Below, piece after piece: positions 62,799 to 64,000 of a DNA stretch of 64,000 nucleotides. The stretch is from Microbacterium sp. MAH-37 (GTDB taxonomy: Bacteria; Actinomycetota; Actinomycetes; Actinomycetales; Microbacteriaceae): assembly GCF_009758255.1 (NCBI RefSeq), contig NZ_WSEN01000007.1:1-64000 (forward strand). Direction: 5' to 3'. The position numbers and the translations under genes are program-made. The notes beneath the pieces were generated by a model, which worked only from the letters and a program-made list of their open reading frames with translations, did no database searches and was not told the origin of the DNA. The first letter of the stretch is position 1; each line of letters starts with the position of its first letter.

Positions 62799-63737
62799 TC
62801 AGCCGGCCCGCCGCCGCAGCCGGAGCCGATCCTGCGCCAGCAGGATGCCGGCGAACACGATGAGCGCGCCGAGTGGCTCGTTCCAGCTCACCTGCTCATG
62901 CAGCACGAGGACGCCGAGCGTGACCCCGACCACCGGGGTGATGTAGGTCACGGTCGACGCGCGAGTCGGTCCCCAGGCGCGCAGCACGTTCTGATTCCAG
63001 ACGTAGGCGAGGCCGGTGCCCAGGAAACCGAGGAGCACCACGGCCACGACGATCGCCGCGTCGAGATGCACCGGCGTCAGCACGAGCACCGGGGTGAGCA
63101 GGAGCATGATCGCGGCGGCGAGGCCGATGTTCAGGAACGAGAAGACCAGTGCGCTCACCCCGGAGTCCGAGAGGAAGCGTCGCATGTACGCGAAGCTGAA
63201 GCCGTAGCAGGCGGTGGCGCCGAGGATCGCCAGCTGCGCACCGATGCTCTGGCTCGCATCCAGTCCGCTCCACGGCGCGATGATGACCATTACGCCGAGG
63301 ATCCCGATCAGGATGCCGGCGATCTGCCCCGGCTTCAGCCTCTCGACCCGCATCACGGCCCAGGCCATGATCGCGGTCATGATCGGGGTCGTCGCGTTGT
63401 AGATGCTGGTGAGACCCGAGCTCACGTACTGCTGCGCCCAGGCGAAGATGAGGAACGGCACGACGCAGAACGTCACGGCGACGACGGTCAGGTGCATCCA
63501 GATGCGGCGGTCGCGTGGCAGTCTGTCGCGGCGCAGTACGACGAACAGGCCGAGCGCGAGCGCGCCGAGCAGCAGCCGGGACCAGGCCACCTGGGCGGGG
63601 GAGATACCGCCCAGTGCGACCTTCATGAACAGGAAGCTGGAGCCCCACACGATCCCGGTGAGCACGAACTGGATCACGATCGAAGCGGTCCGCTGACGCG
63701 CGGCGACGGGAGGCGGGGAAGCGGCGGTCGAGGTCAC
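62799..63737 (-). CDS. EamA/DMT-family transporter
   Basis: This 312-aa membrane protein has 10 predicted helices in two EamA repeats (about residues 20-150 and 168-305). Each carries the typical pattern, for example GIVWGSSFLFMKVAL, AQQYVSSGLTSIYNATTPI and TYITPVVGVTLGVLVLHE. Such proteins export or import metabolites such as amino acids, and the substrate is unknown. The GTG start follows TAGAGT by six bases, suggesting a leaderless message. Confidence 0.9.
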   Translation of the reverse strand: MTSTAASPPPVAARQRTASIVIQFVLTGIVWGSSFLFMKVALGGISPAQVAWSRLLLGALALGLFVVLRRDRLPRDRRIWMHLTVVAVTFCVVPFLIFAWAQQYVSSGLTSIYNATTPIMTAIMAWAVMRVERLKPGQIAGILIGILGVMVIIAPWSGLDASQSIGAQLAILGATACYGFSFAYMRRFLSDSGVSALVFSFLNIGLAAAIMLLLTPVLVLTPVHLDAAIVVAVVLLGFLGTGLAYVWNQNVLRAWGPTRASTVTYITPVVGVTLGVLVLHEQVSWNEPLGALIVFAGILLAQDRLRLRRRAG

Positions 63738-63835
63738 TCCCGAACTCTATTCACGTCGCGGCCCGCGGCGGGGCACTTCCGGATGCGACGTCCGATATCC
63801 GCCGCTGAACGGCAGGATTCCGCTGCGGGAGCGGT

Positions 63836-64000
63836 TCAGGGCACCGGGTCCGCGGCGTCGTACGCGGCGAAGCTCGGGTGGCGCCTGGCCAGCAGTGCGA
63901 CAAGGCCGATGACCAGGAAGCCGCCCAGCAGCGGCGGGAACCACAGTGCCGTGAGCGTGGCCAGGGTGCCGGCATAGAGCGCGCCGACGCGCGGCCCGCC
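63836..64000 (-). CDS. C-terminal part of a membrane protein (cut by the window edge)
   Basis: The last 54 codons of a minus-strand gene are visible and end in TGA at 63836-63838. They encode one or two hydrophobic helices (YAGTLATLTALWFPPLLGGF and LVIGLVALLA) and a short polar tail ending DPVP. The frame is chosen because it reads as a typical membrane segment, whereas the two overlapping minus-strand frames are Arg/Pro-rich. No family can be assigned from this piece. Confidence 0.55.
   Translation of the reverse strand, partial: GGPRVGALYAGTLATLTALWFPPLLGGFLVIGLVALLARRHPSFAAYDAADPVP

Overview
The window is about 64 kb of a high-GC actinobacterial chromosome. Gene content (nusA-ylxR-infB-rbfA, truB/ribF, a dxr-rip-ispG group, a G/K-type phosphofructokinase, PhoX with its actinobacterial cysteine motif) and codon use point to Microbacteriaceae, most likely Microbacterium; this is inferred from the sequence, not from a search. 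It is mostly ordinary chromosome with accessory genes between housekeeping blocks. I saw no tRNA, rRNA, CRISPR array, prophage or intact insertion sequence. A likely IS481-type transposase ends at the left edge, and a membrane-protein gene is cut by the right edge.

Layout. 1-9.7 kb: FKBP lipoprotein, dxr, murE (reverse), the site-2 protease rip, a membrane protein, a fused anthranilate synthase trpEG (reverse) behind a Trp-codon attenuator, and ispG. 9.8-21.5 kb: accessory enzymes, including a secreted zinc protease, a LuxR/TrmB-like regulator, AlaX, an erythromycin-esterase homologue, a YdcF protein, an aldo/keto reductase, a hydrolase, a frameshifted carbamoyltransferase, GNAT, nucleotidyltransferase and APH genes and an RNase II-like enzyme. 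21.5-32.5 kb: an ICL/PEP-mutase-family enzyme, proS, a K+ channel, a LOG-family protein, a glycosyltransferase, an amine oxidase coupled to a Na+/alanine symporter, and PhoX behind a putative Pho box. 32.6-37.3 kb: nusA, ylxR, infB, rbfA. 37.4-45.8 kb: a large LuxR regulator, two multidomain GH18 chitinases, mutY and a lipoprotein, lying between rbfA and truB. 45.8-50 kb: truB and ribF, separated by two small membrane proteins and a reverse-strand SDR/TetR pair. 50-64 kb: SNF2 helicase, pfkA, oligopeptidase B, PiT transporter, CpdA-like phosphoesterase, aspA, PrsW protease, cytoplasmic FKBP, YceI protein and an EamA transporter.

Four signals stand out. (1) Many start codons lie exactly six bases after a TANNNT box (at least 16 cases), which suggests widespread leaderless transcription; the 11-codon trp leader peptide and a tiny ORF before nusA share this arrangement. 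(2) The MurE homologue has lost two residues that contact meso-diaminopimelate in E. coli MurE, fitting a cell wall with another residue at position 3. (3) A GGTCGTTGAGCG repeat supplies the last two codons and the stop of dxr, murE and (as a variant) trpEG. (4) The hexamer GGATGC/GCATCC looks strongly enriched and uses otherwise avoided codons.
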